Shown: positions 47,401-57,890 of the stretch, piece by piece
Numbering within the stretch: position 1 is the first letter of the stretch
Layout of the letters: every line of letters begins with the position of its first letter
The notes under the pieces: generated by a model
The model's input: only the letters and a program-made list of their open reading frames with translations
What the model was told of the DNA's origin: nothing
The model's database searches: none
Translations under genes and position numbers: made by a program
DNA from: Lycorma delicatula
Lineage: Eukaryota > Arthropoda > Insecta > Hemiptera > Fulgoridae
Assembly: GCF_047948215.1 (NCBI RefSeq)
Contig: NC_134455.1
Location: 296,397,647-296,461,646 of the forward strand
Reading direction: 5' to 3'
Length of the DNA: 64,000 bases

Positions 47401-49170
47401 AAAATAAAAATCTCTCTTAATAGTCATGGCATATTTATTTATTGCTTTTAGAAATTTCTAGTGGTATAAAGGAAGTTTTTTTTTTTTGTTGTATTTCAAG
47501 CGGTATTTTGTTTTTGAATTAATTAATTCTTGCTCTTTTTTTATTTCTAAGCATAAATTGTAACACCGTACTGCTTTATAACTAAAACAATATAATTTGA
47601 CGTAAAAGTGATACGTAAAATTTTTAGTTGAGTAATTTCCTTTTAAGATTAGAAATACTTGAAAACTAAAGAAGTGTAGAAAATTTTGATTTAAGTGTTT
47701 CCAATGTTATGTTAATGGTCGAAAGCACTATGTAAAATTAAAAATTTTTCACGTTTTATAGCAGAAGCAAATACAACACAATGATCGCGCCTAGCTACAC
47801 TGTACGTGTTATATTTTAAGGATGTTAAATTTAATATTAAGCTTGTTATTTTCTCATCTTCATAGATGATTTTAATGTATTTTAACGATATAACTATTAT
47901 TCATATAAAATAAATATTTTCAAATTATTGACGATTGGGCAGTTACGTATGGTATATCCTTCGAATGTGAGTATTTTACTCCTGCTGTTATTAAACGAAA
48001 CAATTATTATTGGTATTAAAATTGTAGAGTAGTTTTTTAATACGAAATAACAAAATCTAAATATAATTTTTATATGACCTATGTTGTCAAATCTAAATGT
48101 AGAATTTTTTTCTATAAGGCTAATTGCAAATTTAAAAAAAAATGCATATTATTATAGATAGTAGATTTATCAAATCTGTAAGGCATCAATCTCGGGTATG
48201 GTCACAACTTCTACGTTACAAAACAAAAAATTAAACATGACCTTAAGTTTCCTACAAAACATGCACGGCTGTAAGTATGAAACTAATTATGAGTAGATCA
48301 CTTGTAAAGTAAACCTTGACTTGAGTCAAGTTATAACCACACCGGCAAATATTAATTAGATAATAAATATCAAACAGATACTCATGTTTCTTTATCTCTT
48401 ATTAATTTTTTTTTTTTTTTACCTCAGTAGATTTGTAAGAAATGTTAATTATGTATTTTTGTTATCTATCTTGTATAATCATATTAGAGGTATATCAACA
48501 ATTTTTAAATATTTTAATTCTGCTAATCAAAATTACTACTAACGGGATTCATTTTATACTAAATATTAGTCAAAAGCATTGGCAGCAGCGTCAAACAAAT
48601 GTACAATGAATATTTAAATTCTACATCAGTACAGAGTGATAACATTTGCTAGTCACCTCATCAAAATCTACTAATGTTGACAACAACTTTGATAATTCTT
48701 CACGTAATCAAAAAAAGACGACATTGTAACTCACTTGTACATGTCATTAAATATATACATAAAACAACGAATACTAAATAAATAGACCCGGATTCAAATC
48801 CCACACTTTTCGACTACGTTCTACTTAAAAAAAAAAAAAATCCAATAACCTGTTGTCATTAGAATGATAACAGCACCAATCATTAAAGATGGTCGCAAGA
48901 CGACTGAAAACGTTTTAAAGTAAATGAAAAAGTTTTATTACCAAATTTGGTTCGATTTTGTGTTTTAAAGTTTATATTAAATTAAAACATAATTTACGTT
49001 ATTTAAAAAAAAAAAAAAAAAAACTGATTAAGAGATTGAGTAATACTTATGAAGCATTTATTAAGACATAACATAAGTGACTACATTTAAAATATTATTT
49101 ATTGCTATTAATTATATTTCAACTTAGGTAAATAGGATGTATCCCGAAAAGTTAAATTTATAAATTTCAA

Positions 49171-49217
<47 letters not shown>

Positions 49218-50843
49218 AATATATGTATATTTCAATATTTGCATGTAGGAAATAAATAAAAAATCACGGCTAAAACCTTCGTCTCGTTATCTTTTTTGAA
49301 TTCTGTTTATCTAAAGTTTTAAAACCCATTTAAAGTAAAGGTAGCGTAAACAAAGAAGACTTACATTGGGTAGGATACATTTAGATTTGTTTCTGATACT
49401 ACAGTGCGGGTTAATCGAGGACAAGCTAGATCACCATCAAAAACGTTATAAGTTTAACCCGTAGCATAATATTTTATAACAATTCTAATATTTGAATTTT
49501 TTAACTAATTATCGTTATTTTGATGTATCAAAATACCGAGAGTGGAATGGAGGCGATTTTTTTTTTGCATGGCTTAGAGATAATTTTGTTTTATTTGCTT
49601 GAAATTTATTTGGGTTATAATATATCTATAGTTTTGTTCAGATTAGTTTTAGGTAAGATTTAACTAGCTTGTAAACGTAAGACCGGAGTAATAATGCAAT
49701 ATGTATTAATAACAGTTTCTCCATTAATAATGTTTTGACTCGTAGCTTGTAATCTGTTGTAAGCGTGAATTTATTTTATTTTTCGTTGAATTCGTAGCAA
49801 ATAAAATAAAATTTAGGTTTGAAATATTTCTGTTTAATTATGTCTTTCTCAAACACACAAACAGCACGCGTGTGTTAAATAATTAGTTATATCAACCAGT
49901 TATGTATTACACAATTTATAAATATAAAAAGTGACACTATTGAAAAATAAATCATTTTCAAGATATTGATATAATACTAAGCTACATTCAGTGTTAGGAA
50001 CTGATAAAATTACATTAAAATAATTCCTTCAAGTTACAAAATTATCGATCGTATTCTCGTTGAAAAGATATCCGAAAAGTTGCAATTTATTACAGCTTAA
50101 TGCTATTTAATAAATTCAGATGTACACTTTTAGCAATATATTGAGGAGGAGTATTTTCAAAGTCAAGTTTCTGTGGAAGAGGAAAACTATTTTACACGAT
50201 ATCTCATGGTACTTTGTAGAGTAGTTGTGCGTATCAATACCCGACTTTTACGAAAAGAGATTATTAAAAGTATAATAACTGCAGAAAGTCAAAGTGCGGG
50301 ACTGTCAGGAGTCTACATCCTCATACAACTCCCTGAAGGATGTTTGTGATATTTGCCGGTTCTAATTCTTATCAGACGTTCTGCATGGCAGAAATATCTC
50401 CATATAATAACATCGTAATAAATAATTTATTCTTCATATGCGTGATATACAGAAATCATTTTTTTGAAAGATATCGTAAAACCGCATTTAACTTTTTGTA
50501 AAGATTCAAGTTCGTCATTAATTTCATCTCATTAGGTTCATTTCGGTTTTCAGTCCACTCGTATACCCCAAAACTCCATGAAATCCTGTTACATTAATTT
50601 ATGATGCGTAGAAACAAAAATATATTTATCACACAAGCTTTTATCATTATCTTTTAGTATGAAATTTACGTAACAGGATTTATCTAGATTTACTGATAAC
50701 TCTTTAACTAAAAAAAATGAGCACCGGTCCCATAAAATGGACAATCCTTAATAAGTTCCATTTTCTTTGTTAGCGACCAAAAATATTGCATCATCAACAA
50801 TTTACAAAAGAAATGGTGTAGGGAAGATGATCTACAAACGTAA
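47401..50843. other. AT-rich DNA with (CT)n(TA)n at 49174-49216
   Basis: A (CT)n tract passes directly into (TA)n. A-rich runs lie near 48830 and 49007-49023. No gene recognised. Confidence 0.55.
49174..49216. repeat. Compound (CT)n(TA)n microsatellite
   Basis: A (CT)n tract of about 28 bp passes directly into (TA)n of about 14 bp. Confidence 0.95.
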
Positions 50844-50889
50844 TTAATAAATAACAGCATGTTATTTATAACATGCTGTTATTTATTAA
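50844..50889. repeat. Perfect 22-bp palindrome
   Basis: Arms 50844-50865 and 50868-50889 match perfectly around TT. The right arm and following bases (CTGTTATTTATTAACTCATG) are repeated in direct orientation a few bases later as CTGTTATTCAATAACTCATG at about 50918. Confidence 0.95.
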
Positions 50890-50999
50890 CTCATGAATTT
50901 AATAACTGCTGTTATTCAATAACTCATGAAAGTTTAAAGCTGTGATAAAAGAATCTCTAAGCGGTAGTTTGTGGTATTGATAGGTTGAATTTTTAATTT

Positions 51000-51265
51000 C
51001 ATGGTCTTTTGAGAACCTTATCTCAAATTTTAATATCGGGGCCCTTTACACCCCGTAAGTGTTGTGTGTTGTACTTGTCTTTTGTGTCTTAATGTTTTGT
51101 GTAGTTTGTGTTTTTAAATAAAATGTAAGGGCTCTTTACACCCTTACATATGACGATCCAGATGGTGATAGTAATTTCTTTTAAAGAATGTGACGAGGGC
51201 TAATGACCTTAGCAGTCTATGCCCGTAAAAACTCAGATAAAAAAAATAAAAAAATAAATAACAGC
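51000..51265 (+). mobile_element. Probable 3' tail of a non-LTR retrotransposon
   Basis: Contains two related blocks, GGGGCCCTTTACACCCCGTA (about 51040) and GGGCTCTTTACACCCTTACA (about 51130). A block with GGGCTAATGACCTTAGCAGT then ATGCCCGTAAAA follows, and an A-rich end (51236-51262). I associate the 'GCTAATGACCTTAGC' block with 3' untranslated ends of insect non-LTR elements; this is from general familiarity and was not checked. No coding part remains. Confidence 0.45.
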
Positions 51266-51815
51266 GAACCAAGAATGAATCTTATCTTATCTTTACAACT
51301 TACAATTTTAGTCAGAAAAAAATTAGGCGTTATTAATATATTGTTTTATATTTAAAACTTCCCCAAAGAGGAGCTAACGAATCAAAGTAAGGCTATATTT
51401 TTGAATCAAATGCCTTTCGTAGATCGCAAAACAAAACTACTTTCCTTAATCCTTTTATACCCTTGACCAAGCTGTTGCAATATCTCGTCAACAACGAGAT
51501 ATTGTAACGTTAATGGTAAATTTACTATTAATTTTAATCCAAATTGATAAATAGACAACACATTATTTTTATTAAAAAAACAAATCGATTAATACTTCAC
51601 AAACAATATTGTCTAGAACTTTTGATATTGTTGAGAAAATAGCAAGGGAGTGATAATTTTCTACGTAACTTTCGCTACCTCTTTTACTTGCCCATTTATT
51701 TTAGAATAGTATCACTTTGGATATTTTGAAAACATAAGCGTAGATTTTAGAGGAGAAAGATCTATTAAAGAAATCTTCAACAGCGGTACAACAACTCATT
51801 TATTGAAAATAACAC
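51266..51815. other. AT-rich spacer
   Basis: Small inverted repeat around 51485-51510 (AATATCTCGT / ACGAGATATT). Nothing else recognised. Confidence 0.5.
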
Positions 51816-51831
51816 TTTGAGTATACTACCT

Positions 51832-52128
51832 TTCTTTATTTTTCCTGTTTAGCCTCCGGTAACTACCGTTTAGATAATTCTTCAGAGGATGAATGAGGAT
51901 GATATGTATGAGTGTAAATGAAGTGTAGTGTTGTACATTCTCAGTTCGACCATTCCTGAGATGTGTGGTTAATTGAAACCCAACCACCAAAGAACACCGG
52001 TATTCACGATCTAGTATTCAAATCCGTGTAAAAATAACTGGCTTTACTAGGACTTGAACGCTGTAACTTTCGACTTCCAAATCAGCTGATTTGGGAAGAC
52101 GCGTTAACCACTAGACCAACCCGGTGGG
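51832..52128 (-). mobile_element. tRNA-derived SINE, full copy
   Basis: Minus-strand copy with complete head and tail, close in sequence to the copy at 39201-39502. Target duplication TTTGAGTATACTACCT is perfect over 16 bp (51816-51831 and 52129-52144), the longest in the window. Confidence 0.95.
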
Positions 52129-52144
52129 TTTGAGTATACTACCT

Positions 52145-52916
52145 GGTATTTTATTACTCACAAGACACCATTTTATTTAGTCTGTCATTCAAACAGTGGA
52201 TTGCATATTTTCAGGATTACTTTTTAAAAAAAATAATACAATAATTTTCAGTCCTGTCAATTTAAAATCAACTGTTGAACGAACATGTTCCCGAAGGTAT
52301 GTCAACGTTGACGTGATTCGTTGATTCAGCCCAGTAATTACTGAATGTATCCCCAAATCGTATAGAAATCTCAGATTAAAACCTTTTTTTAATAGGATAT
52401 TTGTGAATCGCAGGACGCAATAAATCATTTTTCACCACTTTCCTCGCGGTTTTAACTTTGATTTTATCCATATTTGATTCAATTTGTTTCTGACAATTAG
52501 GACTCTTCAATTCTTTTGTAATTATTAACTGTGTAAATCGATATTTAATATGTTTAAGCTTAATGTTAATATTAAGGTTTTTTAAAAGCTACTTTTAAAG
52601 AATTATAAACGTACTTGGGGAATACGCCTTTTTAAATATCGAATTGTAGTATAGCTCATGTTTACTTATTCATGTAAGTAAACATTCATGTTTACTTATA
52701 ATTTTATAGACATATTGTCACTATTTTACTCTTATGATTTTAAAATTAAGGTTTTTTATACTTTGTGTTGTAAGTGGATAATACCATTCTATTATTTCAC
52801 TAGTTATTATAACAGAATTAGTGATGCAATTACTTTACTTTTATTTCTGATCTGAATGAAGGGTAAATTATTTACCTGATTTCCAAGTAAACGTCTGTGG
52901 GTTTAATATAAAATAA
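52145..52916. other. AT-rich spacer with a small hairpin
   Basis: ATGTTTACTTA (52658-52668) and its complement TAAGTAAACAT (52675-52685) form a hairpin, followed at once by a further direct copy of the first arm (52687-52699). No gene recognised. Confidence 0.5.
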
Positions 52917-52928
52917 GTAAATATTAAT

Positions 52929-53251
52929 TTACCACCGGGTTGGTCTAGTGGTGAACGCGTTTTCGCAAGTAAGCTGTTTTCGAAGTCGAGAGTTCCAGCA
53001 TTCAAAGTAGTAAAGGAAGTTTCCTTTACTAGGATTCGTATGAAAGTAACTACTTTCATACGAATTTGTATATTAGATCGAGGATACCTGTGTTCTTTGG
53101 TGGTTGGATTTCAATTAACCACACATCTCAGAAATGGTCGGTCTGACACTGAACAACACTACACTTTACTTACACTCATACATATCATCCTCAATCATCC
53201 TCTGAAGTAATACCTGAACGGTGATTCCCGGAGGCTAAACAGGAGAAAAAG
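52929..53251 (+). mobile_element. tRNA-derived SINE with internal double hairpin
   Basis: Diverged full copy: head ACCACCGGGTTGGTCTAGTG, altered central palindrome, body and tail. An imperfect target duplication flanks it (GTAAATATTAAT 52917-52928, GTAAATTTTAAT 53252-53263; 11 of 12 match). After the B-box region the normal CTAGTAAAG...TTATTTTTACACGG stretch is replaced by two perfect adjacent hairpins, 53009-53030 (10-bp arms) and 53034-53065 (15-bp arms). Confidence 0.92.
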
Positions 53252-53263
53252 GTAAATTTTAAT

Positions 53264-54765
53264 AGAACTTAATAATTAAATTACAAGCTAATTTAAATTA
53301 ACTAGTATAAAAATGTGATTTATAAAAGAGACATACTGTAATAGATAAATAAAAAGTATGGCGAATGGAAAATTCTAAAGATTATGTACTTCAATGTTGA
53401 TGTAAGGAAAAGGAGAAAAGAGAGACCTGAAAGTAGTAATACCTCCACCCGTATCCTCATCTGCAGTACTCATCTACAGCGAAGTGAAAAAAGAAGAAAT
53501 ATTACAACCGATCTGGTTGAATGCTAATAATGCAGTTGTGTTGTACTATTATTGCACTGTTAAAGTACGAATATATTGAAATGGTTTTTGAACGTGACTA
53601 TTTCCTTTCATCTTATTGAGTTTTACTGAGAATACGTAAAATAGATGCATCACAATAATAGAGAAGATGACTGGCTATATAATATTTAATGAAACTTTAA
53701 AATATAACAGTGGAAAAATATTAAAAAATATATTTCATTCATTTTATAAAGCTGTACTCTGCATGTTGATATGTCATTTTTTCGTCTTAAACTCCTCGAT
53801 AACTTAGCTCTATAAATGAGAATTTATTATTATAAGAGTACCTCATTTTTTGGAAACAAAAATAAAAATTACATTTAACAATACGTTTACTATGTAGATT
53901 CACTTAATTGGTTGGGGAGGGAATAGAAATTGGATAATATAACAAAAAAAATAAAATAAAATTGCTCTTCTTTTATTATAACCTTTCAATTAATCGTATC
54001 AGAATTATTATACTCGAAAAACTATTATTTATTAAAATGTGTTGTTTTATTACTTATGATAAACTAATTTAAATATGCCACCCGCTAGAGCGTTGTATTT
54101 GCTTTTAATTTTGCAAATAGGGTAAATCTAAAAAGTATTCTTTAAAAATACTGTTTCTGTTTTTTATGAATTTCTCCAAATGTGTAATTATTATTATTAT
54201 ATTTTATTAATTTTGAAATTAACTGTATCGATACTCAGCTTAACTAATTTTTGGTCTATAGCATAATGTAAACAAATTTTAAAGGTTGGTCATAAAGCGC
54301 AAAAAAATGTAAGATTAAAACATTGAACTCAGGTATAACTCAGATTCTTTGCAACAAATAAATTAAAATACGAAAAACTATAGAATGTTTCATACGCAAA
54401 AAATATTTCCTAGTGTTAAAGAAAAAGAATGGTTTATTTTTTCAAAACAATATACATTTTTTATACTTAATCATAAACTAACAAAAGATATTCCCTTACT
54501 TAACGAACAAATAAAAAAAAATAGTAAGACTTTATAGTATAAATTTACTCAGAAATTTGTATTGATGAAGCTAATAGTTAACAGAAATATACACGTGTTT
54601 GTAATGATACGTAAAAATAAAAATTAAAATAAATTTTACAAAATTGTCATTTGGAAAAATATACATACCTAATAAAGAATAAGAAAAATTTCTATCTTTC
54701 TTATGAACGGACATTATTGATTTATTATATATGGAATTGAAAAAAAAATTGAATCGTTTGCATAC
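53264..54765. other. AT-rich DNA, no gene seen
   Basis: No coding sequence or repeat boundary recognised between two SINE copies. Confidence 0.55.
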
Positions 54766-54779
54766 AGGTTAAAAATCAA

Positions 54780-55078
54780 ACCCACCGGGTTGGTCTAGTG
54801 GTTAACGCGTCTTCCCAAATCAGCTGATTTGGAAGTCGAGACTTACAGCGTTCAAGTCCTAGTAAAACCAGTTGTTTTTACACGGATTTGAATACTAGAT
54901 CGTGGATACCGGTGTTCTTTGGTGGTTGGGTTTCAATTAACCACACATCTCAGGAATGGTCGAACTGAGAATGTACAACACTACACTTCATTTACACTCA
55001 TACATATCATCCTCGTTCATCCTCTGAAGAATTATCTAAACGGTAGTTTCCGGAGGCTAAACAGGAAAAAGAAAGAAA
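54780..55078 (+). mobile_element. tRNA-derived SINE, full copy
   Basis: Head CCCACCGGGTTGGTCTAGTG, an A-box-like region, intact 18-bp palindrome, B-box-like GCGTTCAAGTCC, body and tail CCGGAGGCTAAACAGGAAAA. Target duplication AGGTTAAAAATCAA is perfect over 14 bp (54766-54779 and 55079-55092). Among the best preserved copies in the window. Confidence 0.95.
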
Positions 55079-55092
55079 AGGTTAAAAATCAA

Positions 55093-55449
55093 GCTACTAC
55101 TCTAAATAAAGCTTCAACCTCTTCAAAACTCAAATAAATAACCAAATATTCTTCAAGTGCTTTATAGATAAATTTTTATTTTTTTTTAGTTGGAGTTAAG
55201 TTAAAAAATTTGTATCTTAGGTAAAGAAAAGTCTCTCCGAACAGGGTAAAATTTTATTTGGGAACTCGCAACACAACCTTAACAATTTATCTAGTAATCT
55301 TAGGAGGAAGTATTTTCATATATTTATTACATCACCCTCGTTACCACACCTCCTAAAAAATATATGTAACACCTAAATTTAAAACCCGTATAAGCAATAT
55401 TTTGTTTCTCATAAGTAGCCCTAAAGAATTATTCTACCTCTTTTCTCCA
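55093..55449. other. AT-rich spacer
   Basis: Nothing recognised between the SINE and the transposase fragment. Confidence 0.5.
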
Positions 55450-55860
55450 CCGATCAAATCTTATTCTCAACTGCAAGATGGACCACAGAATTTTATTTGG
55501 CAATAACATGATGCGCCTCCTCGTAGGCTTAACTCTGTACGAGATCGATTGCATGACGTTTTCTCCAACCGCAGGATGGGCTGGCATGAACCCGATGATT
55601 AAACTTGTTTGTGGTGGCCTCCAAGATCATCAGATCATGTGATTTTTTCCATTGGAATTTTAAAAAAGGATCTTGTGTATGTGACTCCGCTACCTAGTGA
55701 CCTACCCGATTTGAGGCACAGGATTGAAGCAGTTGTCGCTTCCATTACACCAGATATGCTGGTCAAAGTATGGGACGAACTCTCCTATCGGTTGGATGCG
55801 TGCCACGTAACAATAGATGCTCACATTGAACAATTGTACAGAAAACCTAATATTTTATAT
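55450..55860 (+). pseudogene. Mariner-superfamily transposase, C-terminal fragment
   Basis: Starts near the second catalytic block: a HDAPPRRLNSVRDRLHDVF stretch, where the family has QDGAPPH. NRRMGW and a WWPPRSSDH block follow, then in another frame an FFHWNFKK block where the family has the third Asp and FFLWG, then LPDLRHRIEAVVASITPDML and DELSYRLDACHVTIDAHIEQ. The last 70 codons are one open frame ending before 55909. This is the same superfamily as the minus-strand elements at 20.5 and 24.5 kb, but a different lineage by sequence. N-terminus and terminal repeats are absent. Confidence 0.78.
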
Positions 55861-55946
55861 GTGATTTATTACTGTAAGTCAAAGGTAATAGTTATTAAAT
55901 ATTTTTAACAACCCGGTATCCTTTATTGTAAACCTTTATATACTTC

Positions 55947-56001
<55 letters not shown>

Positions 56002-56381
56002 GAACAGACTTAAAATCATTATTTTTTGTTTTAAAAAATGTTTCTTTCAAAATTGTAACTAAAATTCAGCTAAAAAAACAAACAAAAAATCGATTCGTCA
56101 TTACTAGTCGTTGCTGATGCGACAAATAATATGAATTATAAATTTAATTAATAATATATATCATATGGAAATTTTTTTGTAAGAAATTAAAGATAACAGA
56201 TATTACACATTTTAAAGTTGAAATAAATATTATAATATATTACTCTAAGAATACATAAATTGAATAATAATACAATAATATACTTGAATAAATAACAAGA
56301 ATTACACAAATAATTTTTTTTTGTATTTAAAAGCCGAAAAAAATTATTTGGGCATACTCTAGTTATGAACAACAATTTGTT
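55861..56381. other. AT-rich spacer with long (TA)n at 55950-55996
   Basis: A (TA)n microsatellite of about 47 bp directly follows the transposase fragment. No gene recognised. Confidence 0.6.
55950..55996. repeat. (TA)n microsatellite
   Basis: Longest TA run in the window, about 47 bp. Confidence 0.95.
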
Positions 56382-56744
56382 ATGCGTGTTAAAAAGTTAA
56401 AGCCTGAATGTCTGTCTTTCTGTCTTGTTAGGACTTTCAAAGAAACAAACAACAAATTGTACAGGATTCAAAAACGAAAACTAATTAAATCAAAAGAGAA
56501 CTGGAGAGAAAATTTTAATAAAAATATTAAAGATACAAAGAAACAATGGGAATCAATTAATGACATTATGCGGGTTGCTTTAAAATGTAATGTATTAGTT
56601 CTATCTAGAAATAACTCATTAATAACTGAGAAAGCAGACGCCGCCGATCTATTTAATTATTATTTTATAAATATACCGATGGAACAAGTAAACCCGATCC
56701 AAGCCCCTTTGTTAGCTGAATTACCTCATATAATTAACTCTTAA
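56382..56744 (+). pseudogene. Non-LTR retrotransposon fragment, endonuclease-RT linker
   Basis: A 120-codon open frame. From about residue 30 it reads RKLIKSKENWRENFNKNIKD, TKKQWESINDIMR, then NNSLITEKADAADLFNYYF and INIP. The order 'W-IN-I ... T---A--FN-YF-NI' is the conserved linker between the AP endonuclease and the reverse transcriptase in jockey-like non-LTR elements. Neither domain is present on the sides, so this is a short orphan piece. It is uninterrupted, which may reflect a relatively recent arrival or chance. Confidence 0.7.
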
Positions 56745-57584
56745 AACCTTATTATACTAAGCCTTACATGTATTACTTTATTGGATGCAATGATATAAAT
56801 ACTATTTCTTTTTTTTTTTTAAAGTAGCGTAAATAATGTCCTATAATTCTTTCGATGTTTTAGGAACTGTTTTATCTGTTTTATATCTACGCAGACAGTG
56901 GAAAAACAAAAAAAAATATTGTATATCCACAAGTATTACAAAATTAAACTTCTATGAAACGTATGCTTGTTTTGTTTCTCATTTCTCATCCATGCAACCA
57001 CAATGTGCCACAGCGAAGCGAGGCGGGTACAGCTTTTAATTAGAGGGTCCCTCATTAGGAAAAGAGTATTAAATTATTTTAGTTGTTTTACAAAATACGT
57101 TTTGTACATTAAAAATTAAAAATTGGGGAAGAATTTTTTTTTTCAATTTTTGGGTTTCCATACTGAAGGGAAAACATTCGGGTAAAATTAATTTTTAAGA
57201 AAAATAATCGCTGCAAGTGGTAATAATTTACAGAAGGACGTTTTAAAATAGTTTAAAAATACTAAAAAAAAATACAGCCATAATTCTAGATAAACAAAGT
57301 TGTAATTTTCTAGGAAGGTGTTGGAAATCTTTGACTAATTTTTTTTTTCAAAAAATATTAAAGATTAAGGCGCTATCAAAAAATTAAGATTTTTACATTT
57401 TAATTGCAGTGGGTAACTTGTGTGATGGATTTTAATTTAAAATAGTCTCAAAACAATTTTAAAAAAATATTTTTTATAACCACAAACCATTACAGAAGTT
57501 GGGCGAAAATGTTAATAATGGTTGAAGTGTATTGATGTAGAAAATATAGATGCAAATAAACTCACATAACTTCCTCGTCTGAAG
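56745..57584. other. AT-rich DNA with a possible Helitron-like end near 57003-57036
   Basis: The stretch CACAGCGAAGCGAGGCGGGT followed by ACAGCTTTTAATTAG resembles a short hairpin plus a decayed CTAG end of Helitron-type repeats. The start of any element is not visible. The remainder is AT-rich with homopolymer runs. Confidence 0.3.
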
Positions 57585-57890
57585 CTAGATATAGTTTCTT
57601 TCTTTTCTATTTTGCCTCCAGAACGACCGTAAGGTATTACTTCAGAGGAAGAATGAGGATGATATGTATGAATATAAAATGAAGTGTAGTCTTGTAAAGT
57701 CTCAGATCGACCAATCCTGAGATGTGTGGTTAACTGAAACTCAACCACCAAAGAACTCCGGTATCCACGATCTAGTACTCAAATCCGTATAAAAGTAACT
57801 GCCTTTACTAGGATTTGAACCTTAGGATTCTCGACTTCGAAATCAGCTGATTTGCGATGACGAGTTTACCACTAGATCAACCCTATTCAA
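57585..57890 (-). mobile_element. tRNA-derived SINE, diverged copy
   Basis: Minus-strand copy with tail at the low coordinate (TTTTGCCTCCAGAACGACCG) and head near 57885. It is more diverged than the other copies (for example GCGATGACGAG where others have GGGAAGACGCG). A target duplication could not be identified. Its middle, read as reverse complement, has CCTAGTAAAGGCAGTTACTT, the variant needed to explain the rewritten copy at 52929-53251. Confidence 0.88.

Noticed and set aside
51041..51150. Direct repeat as LTR pair
   Set aside because: The repeated blocks are only about 20 bp and lie in what looks like one non-LTR tail.
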